DNA of 64,000 bases. It comes from Microbulbifer litoralis. Its GTDB lineage: Bacteria > Pseudomonadota > Gammaproteobacteria > Pseudomonadales > Cellvibrionaceae. The stretch spans positions 172,339 to 236,338 of the forward strand of contig NZ_JALKCV010000007.1 in NCBI RefSeq assembly GCF_023634065.1, given 5' to 3'. The stretch's first letter is position 1. Each line of letters starts with the position of its first letter. The notes under the pieces are model-generated. The model saw nothing but the letters and a program-made list of their open reading frames with translations. It was not told the DNA's origin and searched no databases. Made by a program: the position numbers and the translations under genes. Shown here in pieces: positions 48,260 through 58,417 of this stretch.

Positions 48260-50803
48260 TCAGAAGCGCTTGTTCAGGGTGAGCCCGTAGGTGCGCGGCT
48301 CGCCCGGATAGGCCATGACGGTGCCGGTCTGGATCACCGCATCGAAGTTGACCCCGCGGTAGCGCTCGTCGGTGACATTGCGGCCCCACAGCGTCAGGTC
48401 GGCATCGTAGGCCAGGAACTGCAGTGCGGCGCGCAGGTTGATGCGGCCGAAGCCGTCCTGCTCCATCAGCGGGTCGTTGACGTTGGACGTCATATGCTCG
48501 GACTTGTAGTTGTACTCGCCGTAGAGGTAGCCGTTGATATCGTCGCCGAGCGCGAAGTCCCGGCGCAGGCCCAGGGTCAGGAAGTGCTCCGGCACATTGG
48601 CCAGCGGATCGCCGGTGCGGTCGCAGACGTTGACGTTCGGGTCTGTCTGGCCCGGGTCCGGCTCACCGGTGTGCCAGGGTGTGGCCACCCAGCAGTTGCC
48701 CTTGGAGAACGCCTTGAAACTGGCCTCGGTGAAGGCGTAGGCGGCGGTCACGGTGGTGTTGTCCGTCGGTGCCCAGAACAGCTCCGCCTCGGCGCCGTAG
48801 GATTCCAGCTCGCCGGCGTTCTGCAGGTTGAAGCCGTCGCCGGTGAAGGCGTTGGCCTGGTAGTTGTCCAGCAGCGTGTGGTGCAGGGCCAGGTTCAGGC
48901 GCAGGGACTGCGCCGGGAACTCGGACTTGAGCCCCAGTTCCACCGCGCTGGAGTTCTCGGCGTCGAACAGCGGATCGAAACCGAAGGCGATGCGGTCGGT
49001 GTTGGTGCCGCCGGATTTGTAGCCGGTGCCGTAGGAGGCGTACACCAGCGAGTCGGCGGACAGTGCATAGCTCAGCTTGACGGTGCCGGTGACCTGCTCG
49101 TCGCTCAGGTCCGCGTCGATATCCGCGCGCGGCGCGTTGGCGGCCAGCAGCCAGTTGCCCCAGCCGGCCTGGCCGAAGGGCGCCAGCGCGGCCTGCACTT
49201 GCGGGTCGCCGGCCAGCGCCATTAGCGTCGGGAAATCGCCGGCGGCGTAGGCGGCACCCATCTGGCCCAGGTAGCTGCTGGCGGCGGGGATATCGGGCGT
49301 GTCGCCCTGCCACGCCCAGCGCTCGTCGCCGACCCACTCGGAGAAAGCGGTCTGCATCGACTTGTCCTCCTCGGTGTAGCGCAGGCCCATGGTCAGGGTC
49401 AGTGCGTCGGTGAGGCTGTAGTCGAACTGGCCGAACAGGGCCCAGCTCTCGTGTTGCTGGTCGGCGCGGTGCGGCACGCGGTAGTTTTCGATAAAGGCGT
49501 CCGCGGCGTTGATACCGGTGAGATCGGCAAAGCCGTTGATGCCGTCGATCAGGCCGTTCAGGCCCAGCGCCGCCGGCAGGAATTCGTCGATGGCGTCGAG
49601 ATCGGTCACCTGGTAGTCGAGCGCGATATCCTGGTCGAAATAGTAGGCGCCCAGCACGGCGTTGCCGCGTTCGCCGGTGAAGTCCAGGCGGATTTCCTGC
49701 GAGAAGGAGCTCTGCTCGGCATCGTTTTCGGTGGAGATGATATCCACATTACCGAAATCGCTGTCGATGATGTCGTAGGAGCTATAGTCGCGGCTGGCGC
49801 TGACGGAGGTCAGGGTCCAGCGGTCGGACAGGTCCCAGTTCACTTCCAGCGAGGCGCCGCTGTCCTCGCCGCGGGAGACCGGTGCGAAGTTCAGGGCCGT
49901 CCGGTAGTCGTCGAACTGGCTGCCGGTAAACACGGTGCCGCCGAGGCCGGCGAGCAGTGCCGAGGGGCCGGGTTCGCCGGCCTCGTTCTCGAGGCTGTCC
50001 TGCACCGTCAGTGCCGCGCAGCAGAGTTCGTCGATTTCTGATTTGTCCAGGATCAGCCGCGCGGACAGGGTATCGGTGGGGGTGTAGAGCGCCTGCAGGC
50101 GCGCGCCCCAGCGGTCGCGGTTGTTGATGTCCACGGTGTCTCCGTCGATGGCGGCGTCCACATAGCCGTCGCGCTCACTGGTGAAACCGGTGGCGCGCAC
50201 CGCCAGTACATCTGGCACCAGCGATACATTGGCCGCGGCGGCGGTGTTGATCAGGCCGTAGTTGCCGGCGGTGACCTCGACGTAACCGTCGCTCTCGTGG
50301 CTCGGCGCCCTGGTGCGAAACTGGATGGCGCCGGCGGCGGTATTCTTGCCGAACAGCGTGCCCTGCGGGCCGCGCAGCACTTCCACCGCCTCCATGTCCA
50401 CCAGGTTGTTGATCATCGAGCTGGGGCGCGAGCGGTAGACGCCGTCCACGTACAGGCCCACCGAGGATTCCAGGCCGAAGTTCTGCCCCGAGGTGCCGAT
50501 ACCGCGGATGGCGAAATTCGACGTGGTGTTGGTCTGGTTCTGGCCGGCCATCAGGCCGGGGGTGTTGGTCTGCAGGTCGAAAATATCTTTGACCACCGCT
50601 TCCTGCAGCTGCTCGCCGCTGAAGGCGCTCACTGCCACCGGCACGTCCTGCAGGTTCTGTTCGCGCTTCTGCGCGGTGACCACCACCTCCTCCAGGCCGC
50701 GGTACAGTTTTGCGTCCTGGGCAAGGGCCGGCAGCGCCGCTGTCGTGGCCAGGGGCAGGCTGAGCAGGTGAATGGCTCGCGGTAACTTCTTGGTCCCGAA
50801 CAT
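48260..50803 (-). CDS. TonB-dependent outer membrane receptor
   Basis: 847 residues. A signal peptide ends ALPALAQDA near residue 30; the plug starts EEVVVTAQKREQNLQDVPVA (TonB-box-like then plug) and the protein ends with Phe (TLNKRF), the usual outer-membrane barrel end. Plug motifs RGIGTSGQNF and VLRGPQGTLFGKNTAAG are well conserved. It is of the large receptor class common in Cellvibrionales; ligand not deducible (siderophore, vitamin or glycan). Stands alone with a terminator behind it. Confidence 0.94.
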   Translation of the reverse strand: MFGTKKLPRAIHLLSLPLATTAALPALAQDAKLYRGLEEVVVTAQKREQNLQDVPVAVSAFSGEQLQEAVVKDIFDLQTNTPGLMAGQNQTNTTSNFAIRGIGTSGQNFGLESSVGLYVDGVYRSRPSSMINNLVDMEAVEVLRGPQGTLFGKNTAAGAIQFRTRAPSHESDGYVEVTAGNYGLINTAAAANVSLVPDVLAVRATGFTSERDGYVDAAIDGDTVDINNRDRWGARLQALYTPTDTLSARLILDKSEIDELCCAALTVQDSLENEAGEPGPSALLAGLGGTVFTGSQFDDYRTALNFAPVSRGEDSGASLEVNWDLSDRWTLTSVSASRDYSSYDIIDSDFGNVDIISTENDAEQSSFSQEIRLDFTGERGNAVLGAYYFDQDIALDYQVTDLDAIDEFLPAALGLNGLIDGINGFADLTGINAADAFIENYRVPHRADQQHESWALFGQFDYSLTDALTLTMGLRYTEEDKSMQTAFSEWVGDERWAWQGDTPDIPAASSYLGQMGAAYAAGDFPTLMALAGDPQVQAALAPFGQAGWGNWLLAANAPRADIDADLSDEQVTGTVKLSYALSADSLVYASYGTGYKSGGTNTDRIAFGFDPLFDAENSSAVELGLKSEFPAQSLRLNLALHHTLLDNYQANAFTGDGFNLQNAGELESYGAEAELFWAPTDNTTVTAAYAFTEASFKAFSKGNCWVATPWHTGEPDPGQTDPNVNVCDRTGDPLANVPEHFLTLGLRRDFALGDDINGYLYGEYNYKSEHMTSNVNDPLMEQDGFGRINLRAALQFLAYDADLTLWGRNVTDERYRGVNFDAVIQTGTVMAYPGEPRTYGLTLNKRF

Positions 50804-51246
50804 CGCTTTCTCCCTTCGTTATATTTATTTATTAGAAGTTATTCTTATCGGCTTTTTTTGCCGTTATCGGGAAAATTATTAGCACACAGGAAATCTAAAA
50901 TCACTCGGGGGAGCGCGAATTCTTCCATTTATTTTCTATCGGGGAAAAAGTGGGAAAAATTATTATCTGGCAGGTAATGAAAAGGCGGTTTTTGACAGGG
51001 ATTTCTTATCTTTCAGGTAAATAAATAACTTTACCCGGGAGGTAATTTCCGAGATTCCGGCTGTGGCGGCGTGGTTGTGGAAATCGCCCTTCGGAGTCGT
51101 CATCCCGGGCTCGATCCGGGATCCGGTAAAGGAGTTCCGGCGGCCTGGATTCCGGACCGGATCCGGAATGACGACGGTATGGAGTGCATCCGGGAATCGC
51201 CCGTTGTGAACGGGGGCGGGCAGTGGTCAAGACAATCCGGGGGCCC
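50804..51246. other. AT-rich upstream region of TonB receptor gene
   Basis: About 440 bp. 50815-51040 is AT-rich (several runs such as TATATTTATTTATTAG) and probably holds the receptor promoter. 51096-51175 contains a repeat (listed). No gene supported. Confidence 0.6.
51096..51175. repeat. Element with 8-bp terminal inverted repeats
   Basis: Begins GTCGTCATCCCGGGCTCGAT and ends GATCCGGAATGACGAC; the outer eight bases GTCGTCAT and ATGACGAC are perfect inverses, inner GATCCGG parts also pair. An 80-bp MITE-like or BIME-like element in the thiI-TonB receptor gap. Confidence 0.7.
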
Positions 51247-52722
51247 TCAAGATTTCCCGGGGGCGCCTTTCTCCGGGCGGTAGACGCCCACATTGCGATA
51301 GCCCTCGTCCAGCAGGTGCGAGGCGTGCAGCCGGCTCATGACGCCACCGGAACAGTAGAGCAGGTAGTGCTTGCCCTTATCCAGCCCGCCGAAGGCATTG
51401 TTGAGGCGGTAGAAGGGAATCGTCTCCACCTCGGTATTTTCCAGTTCCAGCGGATTTACCTCTTCCTCGGTGGGGTGGCGGATATCGATCACCACGGCAT
51501 CGCCGGGTTCGGCCAGTACCTCCACATCCGGTGTCTCGCCCTCGACGTCCGCCATCACCTCGTCGATATTCTGCATGGCGCGGTTGCGCACGGCGCGATC
51601 GAGAATGGCGAAGTCGAAGCGGTTCTCCTCCTTCTCGATTTTCTCTGGTTTCGCGCGGGTGGTGGGCTTGACCGAGATCACGCCGCAGTACTCGGGCATA
51701 TTCGCAGCGAACTCCTCGGTACCGATGGCGCGGGCGGTCTTGATGATGTCGGTCTTGTCGCTGGTAATCAGCGGGCGCAGCACCAGGGTGTCGGTGACGC
51801 TGTCGATCACCGACAGGTTGCGCAGTGTCTGGCTGGAGACCTGGGCAATGGCCTCGCCGGTGACCACCGCGTCCACGTCCAGCTCGTTGGCGATGACGGT
51901 GGCGGCGCGCAGCATCATGCGCTTCAGGATCACGCCCATCTGTGAGTCGTCCACCCGCTCCAGGATTTCCGCCACCACCTCGTCGAAGGGCACGCTGACG
52001 AACTTGACCCGGTGGGAGGCGCCGTACCGGTTCCACAGGTAATAGGCCACCTCCTTCACGCCCAGCTCGTGCTCGCGCCCGCCCAGGTTGAAGAACAGGA
52101 AGTGGGTGCGGATGCCGCGCTTCATGGTCAGGTAGCTGGCCACGGTGGAATCGAAACCGCCGGACACCAGCGACAGCACCGGGTCCTGGGTGCCCATGGG
52201 GAAACCGCCGAGGCCGGGATGCTTGGCCTCGATCACGTTCAGCTTGTCGTGGCGGATCTCCAGCTGCACGGTGATGTCCGGGTTTTTCAGCTTTACGCCC
52301 TTGGCCTGGGTATGCTGGTTCAGGCCGCCGCCGACGTACTGCTCCACGTCGAGGGATTTGAAATCGTGGTTACCGGTGCGCTTGGCCCGCACGCAGAAGG
52401 TCTGGCCGGCGAGCCGGTCGCCCCAGATCGCCCTGGTCTTCTCGTAGATATCCTGCAGGTCGCCCAGCGGGTACTGGTATACGCGGGAGAAATTGGCGAT
52501 ACCCGGTGTGTGCGCCAGCACCTCCTCGATACGGTCGGCCAGGTGCGCCACCGCGTCCGGGGCGATGACGTCGATTTTCTCCCAGTCCTTGTGCACCTTG
52601 ATGCGGTCGTCCACCTGCTTCAGCAGGGTGCGCAGGTTGTCCTTGAGCTGCCGCGACATGCGCTTGCGCACCGGGTTGCTCTTGATGGTGATTTCGGGGA
52701 AGAATTTGACGACAAAATGCAT
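51247..52722 (-). CDS. thiI: tRNA sulfurtransferase ThiI with rhodanese domain
   Basis: 491 residues from ATG 52722 (MHFVVKFFPEITIKS). THUMP region (about 60-165), PP-loop SGGFDSTVASYL near 186 and a C-terminal rhodanese domain with active-site Cys in YCSGGVMSRLHASHLLDEG near 465. It makes 4-thiouridine in tRNA and moves sulfur to thiamine thiazole. Divergent from glnA. Confidence 0.95.
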   Translation of the reverse strand: MHFVVKFFPEITIKSNPVRKRMSRQLKDNLRTLLKQVDDRIKVHKDWEKIDVIAPDAVAHLADRIEEVLAHTPGIANFSRVYQYPLGDLQDIYEKTRAIWGDRLAGQTFCVRAKRTGNHDFKSLDVEQYVGGGLNQHTQAKGVKLKNPDITVQLEIRHDKLNVIEAKHPGLGGFPMGTQDPVLSLVSGGFDSTVASYLTMKRGIRTHFLFFNLGGREHELGVKEVAYYLWNRYGASHRVKFVSVPFDEVVAEILERVDDSQMGVILKRMMLRAATVIANELDVDAVVTGEAIAQVSSQTLRNLSVIDSVTDTLVLRPLITSDKTDIIKTARAIGTEEFAANMPEYCGVISVKPTTRAKPEKIEKEENRFDFAILDRAVRNRAMQNIDEVMADVEGETPDVEVLAEPGDAVVIDIRHPTEEEVNPLELENTEVETIPFYRLNNAFGGLDKGKHYLLYCSGGVMSRLHASHLLDEGYRNVGVYRPEKGAPGKS

Positions 52723-52792
52723 GGGATTCCGTGGAGTACCGCCTGTTGAACAAAGATGCGGCATTATAAACTAGCTGACACGAACTTGGTCG

Positions 52793-52809
52793 TGCACCAC
52801 ATTTGTGCG
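52793..52809 (+). promoter_or_regulatory. Probable NtrC site upstream of glnA
   Basis: TGCACCACATTTGTGCG: half sites TGCACCA and TTGTGCG with a 3-nt spacer, one mismatch from the inverted pattern found upstream of ntrB. It lies about 150 bp before the sigma-54 promoter, a normal enhancer distance. Confidence 0.6.
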
Positions 52810-52945
52810 ACTCCGAACGGGGTCGCTCTGTTATGGTGCGTTCGGTGGCGACCGATGGGACATTCTGTCGCCAATCTGTGTCGGCCGGTGCCGCCGGCCG
52901 GCGCACAGGCGCCGCGGGGCGCGCAATAGCGCCATTGCCCCAATT

Positions 52946-52960
52946 TGGCACACTCCTTGC
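52946..52960 (+). promoter_or_regulatory. Sigma-54 promoter of glnA
   Basis: TGGCACACTCCTTGC matches the -24/-12 consensus TGGCAC-N5-TTGC exactly. It is 61 bp upstream of the glnA ATG. Confidence 0.85.
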
Positions 52961-53021
52961 TTCACTAGATGCCACAGAAGGGTTAAGCGACAAATTCCAA
53001 TTCAAGACCTGGAGGACTGCA

Positions 53022-54428
53022 ATGTCAGCGAATACGCTCGGTTTGATCAAAGAGAGTGAGGCCAAGTGGGTGGACCTGCGCTTCACCGATACCAAAGGTA
53101 AGGAACAACACGTTTCCATTCCGTCTGCAGAAGTTGACGGCGAGTTCTTCGAAGAAGGCAAGATGTTCGACGGCTCCTCCATCGCCGGCTGGAAGGGCAT
53201 CAACGAGTCCGACATGATCCTGATGCCGGACGACGAGTCCGCATTCCTGGACCCCTTCACCGATGAAGCCACCGTGATCGTGCGCTGTAACATCGTCGAG
53301 CCGTCCACCGGCCAGGGCTACGAGCGCGATCCGCGTTCCATCGCGCAGCGCGCCGAGGAATACCTGAAGTCCACCGGCCTGGGCGACACTGCCCTGTTCG
53401 GCCCGGAGCCCGAGTTCTTCGTCTTCGACGACATCACCTGGGGCGCGGAAATGGGTGGCGCCTTCTACAAGATCAACTCCGAAGAAGCGGCCTGGTCTTC
53501 CGGCAACGTCTTCAGCGAAGGCAACATGGGCCACCGCCCGGGCGTCAAGGGTGGCTACTTCCCGGTGCCGCCGGTCGACTCCCTGCACGATATCCGCGCC
53601 GCCATGTGTTCCGCCATGGAGCAGATGGGCCTGGAAATCGAAGTGCACCACCACGAAGTGGGCACCGCCGGCCAGTGTGAAATCGGCGTTGGCGCCAACA
53701 CCCTGACCAAGAAAGCGGACGAAGTGCAGATCCTGAAGTACGCGGTGCACAATGTCGCACACGCCTACGGCAAGACCGCCACCTTCATGCCCAAGCCGCT
53801 GGTGGGCGACAACGGTTCCGGTATGCACATTCACCAGTCCTTCTCCAAGGACGGCGTGAACCAGTTCGCCGGTGACGGCTACGCGGGCCTGTCCGAGACC
53901 GCCCTGTACTACGTCGGCGGCATTATCAAGCACGCGCGTGCGATCAACGCCTTCGCCAACGCCTCCACCAACTCCTACAAGCGTCTGGTGCCGGGCTTCG
54001 AGGCGCCGGTGATCCTGGCCTACTCCGCCCGCAACCGCTCCGCGTCCATCCGCATCCCGTATGTGCCGAGCCCGAAAGGCAAGCGTATCGAGGCGCGCTT
54101 CCCGGACCCGACCGCCAACCCCTACCTGGTGTTCGCGGCCATGCTGATGGCCGGCCTGGACGGCATCAAGAACAAGATCCACCCGGGCGACCCGGCGGAC
54201 AAGGACCTGTACGACCTGCCGGCGGAAGAAGTGGCCGAGTACCCGACCGTTGCCTCCAGCCTGGAAATGGCCCTGGACGCACTGGACCAGGACCGCGCCT
54301 TCCTGACCGAGGGCGGCGTCTTCACCGACGATACCATCGATGCCTACATCGAGCTGAAGCAGGAAGAGGTGGAGCGCCTGAACATGACCACCCATCCGGT
54401 CGAGTTCGACATGTACTACTCTGTGTAA
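53022..54428 (+). CDS. glnA: Glutamine synthetase type I
   Basis: 468 residues, the size of the class I-beta enzyme. ATG 53022 preceded by TGGAGGACTGCA. Motifs: [12 protein letters not shown] near 50, [10 protein letters not shown] near 265 and the adenylylation-site Tyr in [10 protein letters not shown] near 397. It joins ammonia to glutamate at the cost of ATP. Regulated by NtrC/sigma-54 from sequence, and by adenylylation if glnE is present elsewhere. Confidence 0.98.
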   Translation: MSANTLGLIKESEAKWVDLRFTDTKGKEQHVSIPSAEVDGEFFEEGKMFDGSSIAGWKGINESDMILMPDDESAFLDPFTDEATVIVRCNIVEPSTGQGYERDPRSIAQRAEEYLKSTGLGDTALFGPEPEFFVFDDITWGAEMGGAFYKINSEEAAWSSGNVFSEGNMGHRPGVKGGYFPVPPVDSLHDIRAAMCSAMEQMGLEIEVHHHEVGTAGQCEIGVGANTLTKKADEVQILKYAVHNVAHAYGKTATFMPKPLVGDNGSGMHIHQSFSKDGVNQFAGDGYAGLSETALYYVGGIIKHARAINAFANASTNSYKRLVPGFEAPVILAYSARNRSASIRIPYVPSPKGKRIEARFPDPTANPYLVFAAMLMAGLDGIKNKIHPGDPADKDLYDLPAEEVAEYPTVASSLEMALDALDQDRAFLTEGGVFTDDTIDAYIELKQEEVERLNMTTHPVEFDMYYSV

Positions 54429-54492
54429 AAATCGCAGGGGCTTCCGCATCGGAAGTGCTGTCGTGTGGCGCCAAACGCGTCACACGGTATCG

Positions 54493-54525
54493 AAAAAGCC
54501 CGCACCACCAGGTGCGGGCTTTTTT
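54493..54525 (+). terminator. Rho-independent terminator of glnA
   Basis: GCCCGCACC-ACCA-GGTGCGGGC hairpin, 54498-54519, flanked by A-run and T-run; probably bidirectional. Confidence 0.92.
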
Positions 54526-54598
54526 ATTGGCGGTAAACTAGTGTGGTGTAAGGTACTAAATACTGATATTAGCGGTCCGAACCGCAACAAGAGACGCC

Positions 54599-55309
54599 AT
54601 GAAATACCGCAACCTGCTACTGGCACTACTCCTCAGCGCCCCGTTGACCAGCCTTGCCGGCGGCAGCGGCTTCGATGACGATGGCAACAGTGCCCAGTCC
54701 GGCGGCAGCGCCATCTACAAGACCACCGGCCCCAACGGCGAAGTCGTATTCACGGATACACCGCCGGTGGGCAGCGACAAGGACAAGGTGGAAAAAGTCG
54801 AGATCAGTCGCACCAACGTACAGCCCATCGCCCTGCCGCGTCCGCTGCCGACGCGCAAGCTGTCGCCGCAGAGCCAGGATGAGGATCGCGAAGACAGGGA
54901 TCGCTACGACGGCCCCTACAGTATCGCCATCATCAACCCCGCAAGCGGCACCACCATTCCGCCGGGGCAGCGCCAGGTGGTGCTGCAAGTGGCGCTGGAC
55001 CCGGTACCCGAGGGTGGCTACCAGTTTTTCGCCGTGGTGGATGGCCAGCCGTGGCGGGGTGGTTCTTCCGGCACCAGCCTGGATATTTCGGCGCTCGAGC
55101 GCGGCACCCACAGTGTGCAGGCGGTACTGACGGACCCGGCCGGCAGTGTGCTGGCACGTTCCCGGCCGATCACTCTGTACGTCAAACGCCCCGGTGACCA
55201 GGTGCCGGACAGCGCCGCGCCGCGGGCGGAGCAGGCGCCCAGGGCGCCGGCGGCCCCCGGGGTGAACGATTCCTCCAAGAATGTGCTGAAGCGCACACGG
55301 CAATACTGA
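54599..55309 (+). CDS. DUF4124 domain exported protein
   Basis: 236 residues. Signal peptide 1-20 ends LTSLA; the DUF4124 region is about 38-70 (IYKTTGPNGEVVFTDTPP). A beta-rich domain (about 105-200) and Pro/Ala-rich tail follow. DUF4124 genes commonly lie between glnA and ntrBC in related bacteria; function unknown, envelope located. Confidence 0.85.
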   Translation: MKYRNLLLALLLSAPLTSLAGGSGFDDDGNSAQSGGSAIYKTTGPNGEVVFTDTPPVGSDKDKVEKVEISRTNVQPIALPRPLPTRKLSPQSQDEDREDRDRYDGPYSIAIINPASGTTIPPGQRQVVLQVALDPVPEGGYQFFAVVDGQPWRGGSSGTSLDISALERGTHSVQAVLTDPAGSVLARSRPITLYVKRPGDQVPDSAAPRAEQAPRAPAAPGVNDSSKNVLKRTRQY

Positions 55310-55388
55310 CCTCGGCCGGTGCCAGTATCCCCGGGGCGCGACCAGGCGGCCCCGGACAGTTGACCTCCACGCTGGTGTTTTTTTGATC

Positions 55389-55409
55389 TGCGCACCATAA
55401 TGGTGCGCA
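55389..55409 (+). promoter_or_regulatory. NtrC-binding palindrome upstream of ntrB
   Basis: TGCGCACCATAATGGTGCGC plus a final A forms a perfect 10-1-10 palindrome matching NtrC sites (GCACCA-N3-TGGTGC). About 160 bp upstream of the sigma-54 promoter. Confidence 0.8.
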
Positions 55410-55557
55410 TTGGTGTGGCCAGCTATTTTCCCGCCCCCAGTTGAGCCGCGGCCGATACCGCGCGCGATATTTCGCCCTGTTCAGGGTCAGTCAAAGTTGC
55501 CCGTAACGCCCCGCGCGCCCGGGAGCCCCGTTAGGGGTCAACGGATGTGCGCCATTT

Positions 55558-55572
55558 TGGTTTGCTTCTTGC
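55558..55572 (+). promoter_or_regulatory. Sigma-54 promoter of ntrBC
   Basis: TGGTTTGCTTCTTGC: GG and GC are ten bases apart, good -24/-12 spacing; -24 differs slightly from TGGCAC. It lies 69 bp before the ntrB start. Confidence 0.7.
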
Positions 55573-55640
55573 ACTGTCCCCAATAGCAGAAGAAAGGTTG
55601 TGCGCCACAGGCGCCGCCGAAAGAACCCGGAACCCGAACC

Positions 55641-56702
55641 ATGCTCAACGACCGTCAGTTGCGCCAGTTGCTGGATAGCCTGAATTCCGCCGTGGTGGTG
55701 CTCGATGACAAGCTGCTGCTCTGCTACCTGAACTCCGCCGCCGAAGACCTGCTGGCCGCCTCCAGCGCCCGGGTCAGTGGCCAGCCGCTGAGCGAGGTGG
55801 TGCGCGAGTCCGACCAGGCTCACGGGGCCATGCGCGACGCCGTTGCCGCCGGCCAGAAATACACCGTGCGCCGCGCCACCTGGCGGTTGCACAACCTGGA
55901 GACGCGCACCGTCGACTACTCGGTGAGCCCGGTGACGGAACTGGGGCTGATGCTGCTGGAAGTGCAGCCGATGGACCGCCTGTTGCGCATCGCCCGCGAG
56001 GACGCGTTGATCAACGCCCAGGAGACCACCCGCAACCTGGTGCGCGGCATGGCGCACGAAGTGAAAAATCCACTGGGCGGAATCCGCGGTGCGGCACAGC
56101 TGTTGCAGCGGGAACTACCGGACGAGGAGCTGGCCGAGTACACGCAGATCATCATCGACGAGGCGGATCGCCTGCGCAACCTGGTGGACCGCCTGCTGGG
56201 GCCGCGCAAACCGGCCCGGATGCAGCCCACCAATGTGCACGAAGTGCTGGAACGGGTGGCCCAGTTGATCGACGCCGAGTGCGAGGGAGCACTGAGGATC
56301 CGCCGCGACTACGACCCGTCGATCCCGGATATTCCCGGCGACAGCGAACAACTGATCCAGGCGCTGCTGAATATCGCCCGCAATGCGATGCAGGCCATCG
56401 ACGAGAGCATTGGCCTGTCGACGGGCGAAATAGTGCTGCGCACGCGGGTACAGCGGCAGTTCACCATCGGCCGGCGCCAGTTGCCGCTGGTGTGCCGTAT
56501 CGAGATCGAGGACAACGGCCCGGGGATTCCGGAAGAGATCCGCGAGCGGATTTTCTACCCCATGATTTCCGGCCGCGCCGAGGGCTCCGGCCTGGGCCTG
56601 TCGATATCGCAGAACATCATTAACCAGCACCGCGGCCTGATCAAATGCGACAGCCGCAGTGGGCAGAGTGTTTTCCAGATCTATCTGCCGTTATCCGTAT
56701 AA
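55641..56702 (+). CDS. ntrB: Nitrogen sensor kinase NtrB (GlnL)
   Basis: 353 residues. PAS-like sensory domain (about 1-120), the phosphorylated His in MAHEVKNPLGGIRGAAQLL near 137, N-box NIARNAMQAI, G1 DNGPGIPEE and G2 SGLGLSISQNI. It phosphorylates or dephosphorylates NtrC under control of PII. First gene of ntrBC. Confidence 0.96.
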   Translation: MLNDRQLRQLLDSLNSAVVVLDDKLLLCYLNSAAEDLLAASSARVSGQPLSEVVRESDQAHGAMRDAVAAGQKYTVRRATWRLHNLETRTVDYSVSPVTELGLMLLEVQPMDRLLRIAREDALINAQETTRNLVRGMAHEVKNPLGGIRGAAQLLQRELPDEELAEYTQIIIDEADRLRNLVDRLLGPRKPARMQPTNVHEVLERVAQLIDAECEGALRIRRDYDPSIPDIPGDSEQLIQALLNIARNAMQAIDESIGLSTGEIVLRTRVQRQFTIGRRQLPLVCRIEIEDNGPGIPEEIRERIFYPMISGRAEGSGLGLSISQNIINQHRGLIKCDSRSGQSVFQIYLPLSV

Positions 56703-56723
56703 CTGTTTAGTGGAAGTTGGACC

Positions 56724-58136
56724 ATGACCAATCGCGTTTGGATTATTGACGACGACCGATCGATCCGCTGGGTGCTGGAGCGGGCCCTGACCCGCGCCGG
56801 TATCGACACCAAGTGCTACGAAAACGGTGACCGCGCGCTGGACGATTTCTACAGCGACTCGCCAGATGTCGTGATCAGCGATATCCGTATGCCCGGCGCC
56901 GACGGCTTCAAGCTGCTGCAGCGGTTCCAATCCGAGCGGCCCGCCCTGCCCATCATCATCATGACCGCCCACTCGGACCTGGACAGTGCCGTGGCGGCCT
57001 ACCAGGGCGGCGCCTTCGAATACCTGCCCAAGCCATTCGATGTGGATGAAGCCGTGGCAGTCACCCGCCGCGCCCTGGCTCATGCCAGTGAACAGGAAGG
57101 CGGCGAACAGGTCGCACTGGAAAACGGCAACGGTAGCAAGGAAATCATCGGTGAGGCGCCGGCGATGCAGGAAGTCTTCCGCGCGATCGGCCGCCTGTCC
57201 CACTCCAATATCACCGTGCTGATCAACGGCGAATCCGGCACCGGCAAGGAACTGGTGGCGCAGGCCCTGCACAACCACAGCCCGCGCAAGAGCAAACCGT
57301 TCATTGCCCTGAACATGGCCGCGATTCCGAAAGACCTGATGGAATCCGAACTCTTCGGCCACGAGAAAGGCGCCTTTACCGGCGCCAGCGCCCAGCGCGC
57401 CGGCCGCTTCGAACAGGCCGACGGCGGCACCCTGTTCCTGGACGAAATCGGCGATATGCCGGCGGAAACCCAGACGCGCCTGCTGCGTGTACTGGCCGAC
57501 GGAGAGTTCTACCGCGTGGGTGGCCACACACCGGTGAAAGCGGATGTGCGTATTATCGCCGCCACCCACCAGGATTTGGAACGGCTGGTGGAAGAGCACA
57601 AATTCCGCGAGGACCTGTTCCACCGCCTGAACGTCATCCGCATCCATATCCCGCGCCTGGCCGACCGGCGCGAAGACATCCCGCGCCTGGTACGCCATTT
57701 CTTCAACAGCGCCGCCAAAGACCTGGGCGTGGAACCGAAAATCCTGCTCAAGGAAACCGAAGAATACCTGGCCGGCCTGGACTGGCCCGGCAATGTGCGC
57801 CAGCTGGAAAATACCTGCCGCTGGATCACGGTCATGGCCTCCGGCCGCGAAGTGCATGTCGAAGACCTGCCGCAGGAGCTGCACCAGCAGGGCACCACCG
57901 CCGAGACACCCCAGGACTGGCAGAAAGCCCTGCGTCTCTGGGCCGACCAGGCACTGGCCACCGGCCGCCGCGAAATCCTCAGCGAAGCGGTACCCGCGTT
58001 CGAACGCGCCCTGATCGAAATCGCCCTCAAGCACACCGCCGGCCGCAAACGCGACGCCGCCGAATTGCTGGGATGGGGACGCAACACGCTGACGCGCAAG
58101 CTGAAAGAACTCGACATGAATGGCGACGCAGACTGA
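56724..58136 (+). CDS. ntrC: Nitrogen response regulator NtrC (GlnG)
   Basis: 470 residues. Receiver domain with Asp53 in VVISDIRMPGADGF; AAA+ domain with GESGTGKELVAQ, the sigma-54 contact loop GAFTGA and GGTLFLDEIGDMP; C-terminal Fis-like HTH with AAELLGWGRNTLTRKLKEL. It activates sigma-54 promoters such as those seen for glnA and ntrBC. Confidence 0.97.
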   Translation: MTNRVWIIDDDRSIRWVLERALTRAGIDTKCYENGDRALDDFYSDSPDVVISDIRMPGADGFKLLQRFQSERPALPIIIMTAHSDLDSAVAAYQGGAFEYLPKPFDVDEAVAVTRRALAHASEQEGGEQVALENGNGSKEIIGEAPAMQEVFRAIGRLSHSNITVLINGESGTGKELVAQALHNHSPRKSKPFIALNMAAIPKDLMESELFGHEKGAFTGASAQRAGRFEQADGGTLFLDEIGDMPAETQTRLLRVLADGEFYRVGGHTPVKADVRIIAATHQDLERLVEEHKFREDLFHRLNVIRIHIPRLADRREDIPRLVRHFFNSAAKDLGVEPKILLKETEEYLAGLDWPGNVRQLENTCRWITVMASGREVHVEDLPQELHQQGTTAETPQDWQKALRLWADQALATGRREILSEAVPAFERALIEIALKHTAGRKRDAAELLGWGRNTLTRKLKELDMNGDAD

Positions 58137-58316
58137 CGCCGCCGCCCGCCGCCCGCATCCATCCGATATACCGATATCCCGCTCCGGGGTATCGGTGCTC
58201 CAATCCTGTTTCCCGCACCACTTCTCCGCCATGGCTGACATTGGGAGAAAGAGGCTCGTCGGTATGCCCAATCAGGGTACGCTATACACCCTATACGGAA
58301 TTCGCTATAAACGGCT

Positions 58317-58346
58317 TTGAAAAATATGTCGATACAAAATTATAAA
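58317..58346 (+). promoter_or_regulatory. Possible sigma-70 promoter
   Basis: TTGAAA, 18-bp spacer, TATAAA, in the AT-rich stretch before the gene at 58418. Confidence 0.35.
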
Positions 58347-58417
58347 AGCGAAAAACCCATTAGCCAGAATCAAAAATCCGGGTATCGACGGCTCAAAGAG
58401 AACCCATGGAGGGGACA

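Noticed and set aside
50810..50860. Fur-like AT-rich stretch before the TonB receptor
   Set aside because: No good match to the 19-bp Fur palindrome; AT richness alone is not evidence for iron control.
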